A stretch of 63,921 bases of DNA. It comes from [Borrelia] lusitaniae (GTDB taxonomy: Bacteria; Spirochaetota; Spirochaetia; Borreliales; Borreliaceae). Location of the stretch: positions 1-63,921 of the forward strand of contig NZ_CP124049.1 in NCBI RefSeq assembly GCF_030440365.1, written 5' to 3'. The position numbers and the translations under genes were made by a program. Shown here piece after piece: positions 17,408-25,789 of this stretch. The notes below the pieces were generated by a model that saw only the letters and a list, made by a program, of their open reading frames with translations, ran no database searches and had not been told where the DNA came from. Each line of letters starts with the position of its first letter. Position 1 is the first letter of the stretch.

Positions 17408-18604
17408 TTGAAAACATTAAAACAAAAATCACCAAACACTACAAAAAGGGTAAAAAAAACTACAAAGAACTTTCAGCACAACTTGATTGTATTAATCTCT
17501 ACTCTAAACTTTATAAACTCAAACTTTAAAAAATATACACAAAAAAACATACTTTATTTTTTAAATCAAAACCTTGAAAGAAATAAACAAAAACCAATAA
17601 AACTAAAAACATTACAAAACTATTTATACAAACTAGAGAAAAAATTTAAAGTCACACTAAACTACTGCAAACATTTGGGAAAAAATTCTGGAAGTGAAAC
17701 TTATTATAAACTTAAATATGAAAAAGAAAAATGCTATTTAATAATTAACACATACTTCAATGAAAAAATAGCAAATAAAATTAATGAATTTATGCAAAGA
17801 ATAAAAAAATTTAATCAAATAAATAGCAGTGTTAAATGGGAGTGTATTAATAATAAAAATAATATATATAAATATAAAGAATATAGAAGTATACACAAAA
17901 ATCCCAAAAAAACAACAAAAGAAAACATACTAAAAAAATATTTAAGCAAATGTAATTTCAAAACAGAAATTCCTTCTCTAATAATCAATCTAGAAACAAC
18001 AAAGAAGAATAAAATCTACCACTTAAGAAACTTAAAGCACATTGAAAATGACCTTAAAGAAATAGATCCTGAAAGCATTGAAAAGTACCTATCAAGTGCA
18101 ATAAAAGAAAACATAAACAATCCAGGATACCTGTGTAAATTTTTTAAGAAAAATGGATACAAAAGACTAATAAACAAAATAAAAGAAACAAATAAAAAAA
18201 ATAAAAACAAAAAAGAAATTTTAAAAAAAATACTTGAAGCAAAAATAAAGGAGTTAGAAAATGAGCAATATAAAAAAGAAGATCTTGAAAAGTTTTTTAA
18301 CAAAACCTACGAAATTTACAAAATAAAACCACATTTCATAATAGAATACAAAAAATATCCAGATTTAGAAAAATTGGTTCAAAGGGCAAAATCGGAAGTT
18401 TCTAAAACTGAAGACAAAATGACAAAACTTAAAAGTATAAAAAACAACATTTTTAGTATATTATTAGAACAGTTAAGGCATAAAGTAGATAGTGAAAAAC
18501 TAATTCCTACTTTAAAGAAATTTATTGAAAATGAGCCTGATCTTAAATATAGTAAGGTTTTTGACAATTCTTACTATAATAATTTGATTGAAATAGTGAG
18601 CTGA
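17408..18604 (+). CDS. Plasmid replication protein, PF57 family (BBA18-like)
   Basis: 398 residues from a TTG start after TTAGGAGTATAAAA. Extremely Lys/Asn-rich. It contains the Borrelia PF57/62-type segments FQHNLIVLISTLNFINSNFK, KPIKLKTLQNYLYKLEKKFK and LNYCKHLGKNSGSETYYKLK. Members are essential for autonomous replication of lp/cp plasmids and are thought to act as initiators. It opens the canonical block PF57-PF50-PF32-PF49. Confidence 0.85.
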   Translation: MKTLKQKSPNTTKRVKKTTKNFQHNLIVLISTLNFINSNFKKYTQKNILYFLNQNLERNKQKPIKLKTLQNYLYKLEKKFKVTLNYCKHLGKNSGSETYYKLKYEKEKCYLIINTYFNEKIANKINEFMQRIKKFNQINSSVKWECINNKNNIYKYKEYRSIHKNPKKTTKENILKKYLSKCNFKTEIPSLIINLETTKKNKIYHLRNLKHIENDLKEIDPESIEKYLSSAIKENINNPGYLCKFFKKNGYKRLINKIKETNKKNKNKKEILKKILEAKIKELENEQYKKEDLEKFFNKTYEIYKIKPHFIIEYKKYPDLEKLVQRAKSEVSKTEDKMTKLKSIKNNIFSILLEQLRHKVDSEKLIPTLKKFIENEPDLKYSKVFDNSYYNNLIEIVS

Positions 18605-18651
18605 AAAGCAAATGAGTAGTTTAGCTTTACTATTAAGGAAAAAGGAAAAAA

Positions 18652-19236
18652 ATGACGGCTTTACTTGAACGATTAAAGCAAAAGCAAAAAGAATTAAAAT
18701 TAAACACAGATGACAAATCGAAATTCAAAAAAGAAAAAAAAGCTAATGTTTTTTCTAAAATTGAGGAGGTTAAAGATAGAAAAATATACCATACTAAAAT
18801 TTTTAATGACTTTTATACATTTGGAATAAGTAAAAATGAACCTACAAAATTTTTTATCTCTTTGAGAGGAATTTTTAACATAGAAGATATAAGCATGTTT
18901 CATTTATTTTCTCTAAGAGGAGACGATGAATTTATAGGAATTTATTACGGAATAAGAAAGCTTGACAAAGCGTTTATTGTGAAAAATTTTAACAAAAAAG
19001 AAACTTATACTTTTAGAAAATGCGAATATATTGAATTTAGGTTTAAGAAAGGTTCTGTTTTTTGTTATTTAAATGGCCTTCATATTCTACTCAAAAAGGA
19101 CAGAGTCAACAGCCCTTATTACAATACACTTTTAAATATTATTTTAGAATTAGAAACTGAGCTCTACACGTTTTATAGTAAAAAATTAGCAAAAGGGGGA
19201 ATTATTCCTGAATGGATAAAAAAGAGACAAAAGTAA
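18652..19236 (+). CDS. Plasmid maintenance protein, PF50 family (DUF226, BBA19-like)
   Basis: 194 residues; the ATG follows an A/G-rich AAGGAAAAAGG. Contains the family core DRKIYHTKIFNDFYTFGISK, FFISLRGIFN and FSLRGDDEFIGIYYGIRK. PF50 members accompany PF57 and PF32; their role in partition or copy control is not fully resolved. The 3' end overlaps the parA start by 25 bp, indicating coupling. Confidence 0.85.
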   Translation: MTALLERLKQKQKELKLNTDDKSKFKKEKKANVFSKIEEVKDRKIYHTKIFNDFYTFGISKNEPTKFFISLRGIFNIEDISMFHLFSLRGDDEFIGIYYGIRKLDKAFIVKNFNKKETYTFRKCEYIEFRFKKGSVFCYLNGLHILLKKDRVNSPYYNTLLNIILELETELYTFYSKKLAKGGIIPEWIKKRQK

Positions 19237-19964
19237 TAACTATTGCTTCAATAAAAGGTGGTGTTGGCAAAAGCACAACAAGTTTAATTTTTGCTACACT
19301 GCTTTCAACCAAATGTAAAGTTCTTTTAATAGATATTGACACCCAAGCTTCAACAACAAGTTATTTTTTCAACAAAATTAAAGACAACAATGTAGATCTA
19401 GTAAACAGAAATATATACGAGGTATTAATGTCAAATTTGCACATAGATAGTGCAATAGTAACAATTAGCAAAAATTTAGACTTAATTCCAAGCTATTTAA
19501 CATTACATAAATTTAATTCAGAATCTATTCCTTATAAAGAGTTTAAATTAAAAGAACAGTTAAAGCTTCTTAGTGATCATTATGACTATATAATACTTGA
19601 TACAAATCCAAGCCTAGATTTTACTCTAACAAATGCTCTTGTGTGTAGCAACTACATAATAATCCCAATAACAGCAGAAAAATGGTCTGTTGAAAGCTTA
19701 GATTTGTTTAATTTTTTTATGAACAAGCTGCTATTAACTTTGCCAATGTACTTAATAAATACCAAATTTAAAAAAAACAATACTCACAAAGAACTTTTAA
19801 GGGTTTTGGAGCAAAATAATAATTTTTTAGGCACAATATCTGAGAGAGAAGATTTAAATAAAAGAATAGCAAAAAACGACAGATTTGATTTGACGAAGGA
19901 TTACATAATAGAGTATCAAAACACACTTGACGCGTTTTTAAATAAGTCAAGCCACGTACACTAA
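19212..19964 (+). CDS. parA: ParA-type partition ATPase, PF32 family (BBA20-like)
   Basis: 250 residues. Deviant Walker A KGGVGKST at residues about 14-21, the DIDTQAS motif around 42-48, and Walker B region YDYIILDTNPSLDFT. These identify a ParA/MinD ATPase of the PF32 class whose sequence type sets plasmid compatibility. It overlaps the PF50 gene and is followed within about 30 bp by PF49. The stop codon sits inside a 15-bp palindrome. Confidence 0.92.
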   Translation: MDKKETKVITIASIKGGVGKSTTSLIFATLLSTKCKVLLIDIDTQASTTSYFFNKIKDNNVDLVNRNIYEVLMSNLHIDSAIVTISKNLDLIPSYLTLHKFNSESIPYKEFKLKEQLKLLSDHYDYIILDTNPSLDFTLTNALVCSNYIIIPITAEKWSVESLDLFNFFMNKLLLTLPMYLINTKFKKNNTHKELLRVLEQNNNFLGTISEREDLNKRIAKNDRFDLTKDYIIEYQNTLDAFLNKSSHVH

Positions 19965-19970
19965 GTGTAC
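19956..19970. promoter_or_regulatory. Palindrome over the parA stop codon
   Basis: GTACACT-A-AGTGTAC, perfect 7-bp arms around one base. It includes the TAA of parA and lies 25 bp before the PF49 start. Candidate protein-binding site (partition or autoregulation). Confidence 0.5.
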
Positions 19971-19994
19971 TCAATTGTAAAGGAGGGAGCACAA

Positions 19995-20543
19995 GTGGAT
20001 ATAAAGATAAATAAAAGAAATTTATCTAATAAGAGTGTTGGAGAAGAAGAACAAGCGATTATTTATTACAATAAACTTAAAGAGAAATTAAACATTAATT
20101 TTCAAAAAGAAATTTATTGTAAACTAGAAGCAATGAAAGTTTTAAAAGAAATTAAAGATAAAGAATATTACAAGCTTGACAACTATTCTAGTTTTGATGA
20201 TTTTGCAAAAGACTACAGACTTGCTAGAACTCAAACGTATAAGTATCTAAAAATTGCAACAGCAATAGAAGAAGGGCTTATTGAAGAAAAGTATGTGATT
20301 AAAAACGGGATCAATGATACAATTTGTTTGCTTAAAACAAAAGAAAGCCCCAATTTAAAAAAATCTAACCAAAACCCAATAAAACCGCTAAGATTTCAAC
20401 TTAAAAAAGAAGAAGCTTACTTTTTTTATAAAAAAAATGCTAAGCTTACAAGCTTTCTTTTAGAAAAAATTTTTTTCGAAGAAAAAGATTTTTTGTTAAA
20501 AAAAATTAAAGAATTCGAAACTTCAAGAAGCAAACAAAAATGA
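19995..20543 (+). CDS. Partition protein, PF49 family (BBA21-like)
   Basis: 182 residues from GTG 19995, chosen because AAAGGAGGG ends 6-7 bases upstream; an in-frame GTG at 19965 would put the site inside the gene. Motifs EKLNINFQKEIYCKLEAMKV and YSSFDDFAKDYRLARTQTYK, the latter with helix-turn-helix character, fit PF49, the probable ParB-like DNA-binding partner of the PF32 ATPase. Confidence 0.82.
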   Translation: MDIKINKRNLSNKSVGEEEQAIIYYNKLKEKLNINFQKEIYCKLEAMKVLKEIKDKEYYKLDNYSSFDDFAKDYRLARTQTYKYLKIATAIEEGLIEEKYVIKNGINDTICLLKTKESPNLKKSNQNPIKPLRFQLKKEEAYFFYKKNAKLTSFLLEKIFFEEKDFLLKKIKEFETSRSKQK

Positions 20544-20596
20544 AATATTTATTTGCAAAACTTAAAAAGTTAGTGTATACTTTATAGGTACAGACT

Positions 20597-20611
20597 GACA
20601 CGCAATGTGTC
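20597..20611. repeat. Short hairpin downstream of PF49
   Basis: GACAC-GCAAT-GTGTC, 5-bp perfect stem, about 53 bp after the PF49 stop and adjacent to the larger hairpin at 20637. Confidence 0.5.
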
Positions 20612-20636
20612 GCTCTTAATATAAGGACCTGTTACC

Positions 20637-20690
20637 TTAAAGGGTTTATTGGGCGTTTTTCTTGAGAAGAAATTCCAATAAACCCTTTAA
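20637..20690. repeat. 16-bp inverted repeat after the partition block
   Basis: TTAAAGGGTTTATTGG pairs perfectly with CCAATAAACCCTTTAA across a 22-base loop that itself contains TTTCTT/AAGAAA-type pairing. It may terminate the block or form part of the origin. Confidence 0.75.
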
Positions 20691-20796
20691 ATTTTAACTT
20701 TTTAACAGTAATTTTAGAAAAATTTAGAAAAGTATTTACAAAACACAAATTTTTTTATACTATAGTATTAGTAAAAAACTTATATTAGGGGTTCAG

Positions 20797-20943
20797 ATGA
20801 AAAGGCTTAATAAGATCAAAAGCAAAGAATGCTACAAATTTTTAATTAAAGTGTTTGCCATTAAAAACAATTTGTTTGAGTGGCTTAGTTTTAGTAGTAT
20901 TAAAGATTTTTTCAAACTAAATATTTTCTTATTAAGCTTTTAG
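20797..20943 (+). CDS. Possible 48-residue protein
   Basis: ATG 20797 with TTAGGGG about 6 bases upstream. The product begins MKRLNKIKSKECYKFLIK and ends in an aromatic, hydrophobic region (FSSIKDFFKLNIFLLSF). Basic at the N-terminus. No family recognised; whether it is translated is uncertain. Confidence 0.35.
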   Translation: MKRLNKIKSKECYKFLIKVFAIKNNLFEWLSFSSIKDFFKLNIFLLSF

Positions 20944-21039
20944 ATTCTAAGTTGAGGTTTATTTGCTGTGCAGGCCTTAAAGTACAAAAAACAAAATATT
21001 AAATTGTCAATCTTTAAAAGATTTTAAGGGCGTGTCTTC

Positions 21040-21177
21040 ATGAGAGATCTCAAATGTGTGCTTTTTATTAATAAAAATAAAGCAGGCATGTTTAATGATT
21101 TAAAAATCATATTTAAAAATTGTTTATTTCAAAATATACGAAAGACAAATTGCAAGTGTAATTGCAGTTTGTCTTGA
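21040..21177 (+). CDS. Possible 45-residue cysteine-containing protein
   Basis: ATG 21040 with AAGGG upstream. It has five Cys, four of them in the last dozen residues (NCKCNCSLS). No family recognised; it may be a chance frame between the partition block and the DUF261 gene. Confidence 0.25.
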   Translation: MRDLKCVLFINKNKAGMFNDLKIIFKNCLFQNIRKTNCKCNCSLS

Positions 21178-21206
21178 GTTTTCTTCTCAAATAGGGGAAT
21201 TAAAAA

Positions 21207-21638
21207 ATGTTTATTGAAAAAATGTTACAAAGCAATAAAGAGCTTTTTAAAGACATTCAACAATCTGGGTGTTATTTTTTATCTCTGCATTATTGGATAT
21301 TTATTTTAACAGGTTTTGATTTTAAGGCAAAAGACATTAATTCAAATTACGAACGGTTTTTAAAGTTAGGCTACATTAGAAATGATTGCTATATTTTAAA
21401 TCCGTGTAAAATTCTTAGCTACTATAAAATATTTTCTAAGGTTAGATATGAGAGCCCACTTTATTTGCCCATAGTTGGCAAAGAGTTTGAAATATCACAA
21501 ATTAAGCTTAAAGACCAGGCTTTTGTTCATTTTATTGCAACAAGTAAGAGTAAGGTGCTCTACGACAGTCTTGATTTAAAGTCTAAAGGAAAGAAATTTG
21601 AAATAATATCAAAGAGAATATTTAATTATTTTATTTAA
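21207..21638 (+). CDS. DUF261 family protein (BBA23-like)
   Basis: 143 residues. The N-terminal QQSGCYFLSLHYWIFILTG and central YLPIVGKEFEISQIKLKDQAFVHFIATS are typical of Borrelia DUF261, a plasmid-borne family with a papain/C39-like look: a Cys early (Cys23) and a His (about 110, FVHF) later. Whether a catalytic pair exists is not established. Related genes occur on cp32 and other lp plasmids. Separated from dbpA by a shared hairpin. Confidence 0.7.
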   Translation: MFIEKMLQSNKELFKDIQQSGCYFLSLHYWIFILTGFDFKAKDINSNYERFLKLGYIRNDCYILNPCKILSYYKIFSKVRYESPLYLPIVGKEFEISQIKLKDQAFVHFIATSKSKVLYDSLDLKSKGKKFEIISKRIFNYFI

Positions 21639-21718
21639 TGTGTTTGACTATAAATTAACTTTATTAATATGAAAGTTTAATGTGCGCTGTGCTTAATTAA
21701 ACCTGCATTAAATTTATA

Positions 21719-21757
21719 AGGCCAAATATTTAAAATCAGTTTTTAGATATTTGGCCT
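21719..21757. terminator. Bidirectional terminator between DUF261 gene and dbpA
   Basis: AGGCCAAATAT / ATATTTGGCCT perfect 11-bp stem, 17-base loop, T-run on the plus side; convergent genes on either side. Confidence 0.8.
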
Positions 21758-21785
21758 ATTTTTTTAATTTAGGTATAAAAAATGT

Positions 21786-22355
21786 TTATTTCTTTTTAGC
21801 CGCTGTTGCTGCCTTTGCTTTTCGCTCTTCTGCTTCTTTTAGCTCTTTTATTTGTTTTGCTTTAATCTTTTTCAATTTTACTGTCATATTGTTTTTAATT
21901 TCAATTATTCTTTCAGCTGTATCTGCAGGCCTTTCTTCAATGTCTTTTAAGACTGTGTCTTTCATTCCTTGCATTCCAAGAACTTCTAGTGCTTCTGCAA
22001 CTTCAAGCATTAAGTCAAACATTGGTGAGAATTTAGCACTACCGCTGCTTCCTTTAAGCTTAGTAGCTTCTTCTTCTATTGTTTGTAGGAATTTTTCTGA
22101 TAATTCAGCACCCTCTATTTTTGCTTTTCTTATGACTGTAGGATTTCCTGCTATTTTTCCACCTGTTGCATTTTTTGTGAAAGCCTTGAAATCTACGCCT
22201 TGTTCAGCAGCTGATTTTACAATTTTATCTATTCCATCTTTAACGCTTTTAGTTGATGATTCTAATTTTTCTTTCACTTCTCCTGAAAGACCGCATGCTA
22301 TAAGCAAGCTAGCAATTAAAGCTGATTTAATTATAATTTTGTTATTTTTATTCAT
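21786..22355 (-). CDS. dbpA: Decorin-binding protein A
   Basis: 189 residues. Lipobox LLIAC (Cys21). The DbpA fold is recognisable from GVDFKAFTKNATGGKIAGNP, AELSEKFLQTIEEEATKLKG and FDLMLEVAEALEVLGMQGM, with a Lys-rich C-terminal tail (AEERKAKAATAAKKK). DbpA is a helical-bundle adhesin for decorin and dermatan sulfate. The basic tail is part of the binding patch in characterised alleles; here it is extended by a KAKAAT-type stretch. Second gene of the dbpBA operon, with its own AAGGAT site. Confidence 0.95.
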   Translation of the reverse strand: MNKNNKIIIKSALIASLLIACGLSGEVKEKLESSTKSVKDGIDKIVKSAAEQGVDFKAFTKNATGGKIAGNPTVIRKAKIEGAELSEKFLQTIEEEATKLKGSSGSAKFSPMFDLMLEVAEALEVLGMQGMKDTVLKDIEERPADTAERIIEIKNNMTVKLKKIKAKQIKELKEAEERKAKAATAAKKK

Positions 22356-22458
22356 GTTATATCCTTTTTTGAATTTAAATTTAAAAAAATTAAATTACAA
22401 ATATTAAGACAAGCTAAAATTTTATTTTTAGCTCATTCTAATCAAATTATTTAAATTT

Positions 22459-23010
22459 TTATTTTAATTCTTTTTTCCTAGTCCTAATAATAGTTCTTTG
22501 TTTTTGTTTAATAGATTGTAGCTTATTTTCTATTTTCACTTTAACTCTAACTAATCTATCAGCCGAGTTTATGGGGTTTCTTTTGACATCCTCATAAATA
22601 GATTCTTTTACCCCTTTTATTCCAACTGCTTCTAATGATTCTAAGCCTTTAATCATTATTTTGTACATACCTAAGAATTGCCTTTGGTTTCCACTTCTTT
22701 TAAGTTTTAAGGCTTCTTTTTCTACTGTATTAAGCAGTGACTCTGTTGCATCAATAGCTTTTACTCTTGCCTCGCTTATTACTTCTCCCCCAACTCTCAC
22801 TCTAGACTCAGTTTGAGCGTCTGCAAAAGCTTTAAAATCTACACCCTTTTGGGCTGCTTCTTTTCTTATTTTTGCAATTTGGTCGTCTATTTCTTTAGAA
22901 GATTCTTCGAGAGCCAGCCTTGTTTTTTCAAATAGTCCTTCAAATCCAAAATCACAAGCTGCCAACAGATTAATAAACAAAGCTACAATTATTAAATCAA
23001 ATTTTTTCAT
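22459..23010 (-). CDS. dbpB: Decorin-binding protein B
   Basis: 183 residues. Lipobox LLAAC (Cys19). Shares the DbpA/B signature (GVDFKAFADAQTESRVRVGG, LLNTVEKEALKLKRSGNQRQ, INSADRLVRVKVKIENKLQ) and a basic C-terminus (RTIIRTRKKELK). First gene of the operon. Oddity: the strong AGGAGG lies about 16 bases before the ATG, far longer than usual, and no better in-frame start is visible. Confidence 0.93.
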   Translation of the reverse strand: MKKFDLIIVALFINLLAACDFGFEGLFEKTRLALEESSKEIDDQIAKIRKEAAQKGVDFKAFADAQTESRVRVGGEVISEARVKAIDATESLLNTVEKEALKLKRSGNQRQFLGMYKIMIKGLESLEAVGIKGVKESIYEDVKRNPINSADRLVRVKVKIENKLQSIKQKQRTIIRTRKKELK

Positions 23011-23110
23011 TTTTACTGCTTTGTTACCTCCTTATTAAATATTAAATATTAAATTCTAGATCATTTTATTAAAAATAAAAACAAAACAAAACAAAACAGA
23101 CAAAACAGAT
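23011..23110 (-). promoter_or_regulatory. dbpBA upstream region with AAAAC repeat
   Basis: At 23078-23108 the plus strand reads as four to five AAAAC units (TTTTG on the coding side), just upstream of a TAAAAT-like -10. The repeat sits where a -35 region would be, so copy-number change could alter promoter strength (inference). Confidence 0.45.
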
Positions 23111-23358
23111 CAGTATATTTTTTAAATTTGTACTGGGTTTTAAAACTTTTATTTTAAAGTTTATTATTTTGAATTTTATAAGAGAGCATAAACTTGTTTT
23201 ATGCAAATATAGCAATAATATTGTTTGCAGTTACAAGTTGGCTTTTGCATTCTGGGCTTTGATTTCTAAAGATTCAATTTCAGTTTGTAAAAATATTGTC
23301 AATTAGTTATTTTGTAAATTAAATCAAAGATCTAAAGACTTTAGATCTTGAAAATAAA
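23111..23358. other. Spacer with two small palindromes
   Basis: No gene. Contains GCATAAA/TTTATGC (23186-23204) and the 23-bp palindrome AAGATCTAAAG-A-CTTTAGATCTT (23327-23349). Confidence 0.5.
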
Positions 23359-23394
23359 AGAGAAGCCACGCTCCCGCAATTTATTGGCTTCTCT
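23359..23394 (-). terminator. Terminator after the small lipoprotein gene
   Basis: AGAGAAGCCA pairs with TGGCTTCTCT. On the minus strand it follows the stop by about 20 bp and leads into a T-rich tract. Confidence 0.75.
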
Positions 23395-23415
23395 TTTTGA
23401 CTACTTTGACTCCCT

Positions 23416-23712
23416 TTAAGGAGTAGGAGTGTTAGGTTTAGAGGGCATAATAGCATCTTTAACGCCTTTCAAGAATTCTTCTGTTTTATGCGCCCCAGAG
23501 ACTATTTTATTTTTTCCTTTAATTATTACATCTAGTAAACTTTCATTAGCTATGCTTTTGCCAGCAGCTTCTATTAAGCTTTCCAATGTTTTGGTTTGTT
23601 CTGTTGCAACAATTTCTCTGATTTTTGATTCTTGTTGTTGAGTAAACTGATCACCATTCACACTGCAAGACAATATTAGGGCTGATAACAAAATATATTT
23701 TATTTTGAACAT
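23416..23712 (-). CDS. Small lipoprotein of unknown family
   Basis: 98 residues from ATG 23712, preceded by AAAGGAGAAAGGT; a frame six codons longer includes the ribosome binding site and is rejected. Lipobox LILSC (Cys16), then a Gln/Glu-rich helix (QFTQQQESKIREIVATEQTK) and a helical body (TLESLIEAAGKSIANESLLD) ending in a Pro/Thr-rich tail (PSKPNTPTP). I recall no counterpart between dbpB and the terminase genes of B31 lp54. Probably an accessory surface or periplasmic lipoprotein. Confidence 0.7.
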   Translation of the reverse strand: MFKIKYILLSALILSCSVNGDQFTQQQESKIREIVATEQTKTLESLIEAAGKSIANESLLDVIIKGKNKIVSGAHKTEEFLKGVKDAIMPSKPNTPTP

Positions 23713-23839
23713 ACCTTTCTCCTTTACCATTTATTTTTTATTTTATTTTATATATAAATATATAGCGTTAATTTAATTATTCATAATGAAAATATTTTAT
23801 TTTATTGAGTTTTTAAAAGAAGTTAATTAAAATAAAATA

Positions 23840-24433
23840 ATGATATTTAAAAATAGAAAAGAAGAATATATTTTTTTATTTAAAAAAGGTTTAAAAGATT
23901 TAGACATTGCTCAGATTTTAGGTGTTGGTGAGTCTTTTGTCGCAAAAGCCCGAAACAAATATTTTAGGTCCAATAATTCTTTTTGCAAAAAAGATTCTTT
24001 TTCTAGTAGTTTGCCAGTAGAGAGTGTTGTTGAAGCGCCCTTTAATAAGGATAATTTTGACAATTTGGTACTACTTGTTGCAAAAAAGGCTTTTGAGCTG
24101 GAAAATGCTAAAAGTGAGACTGAAAGATTGTTTTACAAAATTGCGTGTTCTTTTATTGATTCTCACCACAGATATAAAGATCTTAGTTTGAAATCAATAA
24201 AAAAAGACATAGTAATATTGGATTTAGAAATTAGCAAGCTTCAAAGCGAGATTGAAAACAGCAAAAAAAGAAACTTCCAAGGTAGAGAAGATCTTGAAAT
24301 TGAGCTTGCTTCTAAGATTAAGAAAAGAGAAGATCTTGAAAAAGAGCTTTTTAATGTTTGCATGAGAGAGGATTATAATGCTCTTGTTAAGCTTAAATCT
24401 GTTTTAAATAGCAAAAATTTAAAATTGGAGTAA
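23840..24433 (+). CDS. Probable terminase small subunit (DUF603 type, BBA30-like)
   Basis: 197 residues. The N-terminal helix-turn-helix (LKDLDIAQILGVGESFVAKA) suits DNA recognition by a phage small terminase. A long coiled coil follows (IVILDLEISKLQSEIENSKK). It sits 3 bp before the large terminase gene, as in cp32. No Shine-Dalgarno sequence is obvious before the ATG. Confidence 0.65.
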   Translation: MIFKNRKEEYIFLFKKGLKDLDIAQILGVGESFVAKARNKYFRSNNSFCKKDSFSSSLPVESVVEAPFNKDNFDNLVLLVAKKAFELENAKSETERLFYKIACSFIDSHHRYKDLSLKSIKKDIVILDLEISKLQSEIENSKKRNFQGREDLEIELASKIKKREDLEKELFNVCMREDYNALVKLKSVLNSKNLKLE

Positions 24434-24436
24434 ATT

Positions 24437-25789
24437 TTGAAATTTTTAAGATCTTTAGCATTTCTCAATCTTGAAAAAAAGTTTAAAAATAAGTTTAATA
24501 TAAACATTTTGGATTATTTGAAGCCAAAATCAACTAATATTTGCTTTAAAGATTTTGAAAACAAATATTTAACTGCTAAGCAAAAGGAAGTGCTTTTTGA
24601 CATAGAAAGTCAAGGTTATTCAAAAATAATATTTAGTGGTGGGATTGCAAGCGGTAAGACTTTTTTAGCCTCATATTTACTTATTAAAAAGCTTATTGAA
24701 AACAAATCTTTTTATGAGCAAGATACTAATAATTTTATTATAGGCAACTCTATTGGTTTGTTAATGACAAATACTTTAAAGCAAATAGAAAAGATTTGTG
24801 GCCTTTTAGGAATTGATTACCAAAAAAAGAAAAGTGGGCAATCTTTTTGTAAAATAGCAGGCCTTGAGCTTAATGTTTACGGGGGCAAAAACAGAGATGC
24901 TTTTTCTAAGATTAGAGGAGGCAATAGTGCAATAATTTATGTAAATGAGGCAACAGTAATTCACAAAGAAACTTTGCTTGAGGTGCTAAAAAGGCTTAGA
25001 AAAGGCAAATCAATTATTATTTTTGATACAAATCCTGAAAACCCGGTCCACTTTTTTAAAAAAGACTATATTGAGAATACAGATGTTTTTAAAACATACA
25101 ATTTCACAACGTATGACAACCCCCTAAATTCAGCAGACTTTATTAAAACCCAAGAAAAGCTTTACAAACACATTCCTGCTTACAAGGCTCGTGTGCTTCA
25201 TGGAGAATGGATTTCAAATGAATCTACACTATTTAATGAAATGATTTTCAATCAAGATTATGAATTTAAAAGTCCAATAATGTATATTGATCCTGCATTC
25301 TCAGTTGGTGGAGACAATACGGCTATTTGTGTCTTAGAGCGCACTTTTGAGAAGTTTTACGCATATATTTACCAAGACCAAAAACCAGCAAATGACAGTT
25401 TAATGCTTGGCTCTATTCAAGTATTAATAGAAAATTTCAATGTAAATACTGTTTATATTGAAGAAAGAGACAGCATTAAAGGAGATGGAATTTTAACTAA
25501 AACAATTCTTTTTTTAAGAAATCAAAGCATTAACTATTTTAAAGTTGTGCCAATAAAACCCATGAGCAATAAATTGAAAAGAATATGTGCTCTTATTCCT
25601 TTATTTGAAAGCCGCAAAATCGAATTTTTAAAAATAGTTAGTAAAAATGTAATAACTGATATTTACTCTTACAAAGGAGACGGCAAAACCAAAGATGATG
25701 CACTCGATGCTCTTGCAAATGCTTATCTTCTTTTAACATTAAATTATAAAGAAAAATTTTTTCATTTCGGTAAGTTTAAATATTTATAA
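24437..25789 (+). CDS. Phage terminase large subunit (BBA31-like)
   Basis: 450 residues from TTG. Walker A GGIASGKT at residues 68-75, a Walker-B-like segment IIYVNEAT, and RGG upstream of it. The C-terminal RNase H-like nuclease has first acidic motif MYIDPAFSVGGDNTA and last motif TKDDALDALANA. Full length for the family, with all catalytic signatures visible, so packaging ATPase and nuclease may be functional. Encodes the motor that would package DNA through the portal (at 34.9 kb). Confidence 0.88.
   Translation: MKFLRSLAFLNLEKKFKNKFNINILDYLKPKSTNICFKDFENKYLTAKQKEVLFDIESQGYSKIIFSGGIASGKTFLASYLLIKKLIENKSFYEQDTNNFIIGNSIGLLMTNTLKQIEKICGLLGIDYQKKKSGQSFCKIAGLELNVYGGKNRDAFSKIRGGNSAIIYVNEATVIHKETLLEVLKRLRKGKSIIIFDTNPENPVHFFKKDYIENTDVFKTYNFTTYDNPLNSADFIKTQEKLYKHIPAYKARVLHGEWISNESTLFNEMIFNQDYEFKSPIMYIDPAFSVGGDNTAICVLERTFEKFYAYIYQDQKPANDSLMLGSIQVLIENFNVNTVYIEERDSIKGDGILTKTILFLRNQSINYFKVVPIKPMSNKLKRICALIPLFESRKIEFLKIVSKNVITDIYSYKGDGKTKDDALDALANAYLLLTLNYKEKFFHFGKFKYL

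Noticed and set aside
17408..20543. Second replication block or fused plasmid
   Set aside because: Only one PF57-PF50-PF32-PF49 set was found despite the lp28-4-like genes on the left arm.
21207..21638. DUF261 protein as a bacteriocin-processing C39 peptidase
   Set aside because: Only a weak Cys/His resemblance, with no ABC transporter or leader-peptide genes nearby.
21751..22407. Plus-strand frame of 218 codons over dbpA
   Set aside because: Shadow of dbpA; hydrophobic low-complexity product, no family features.
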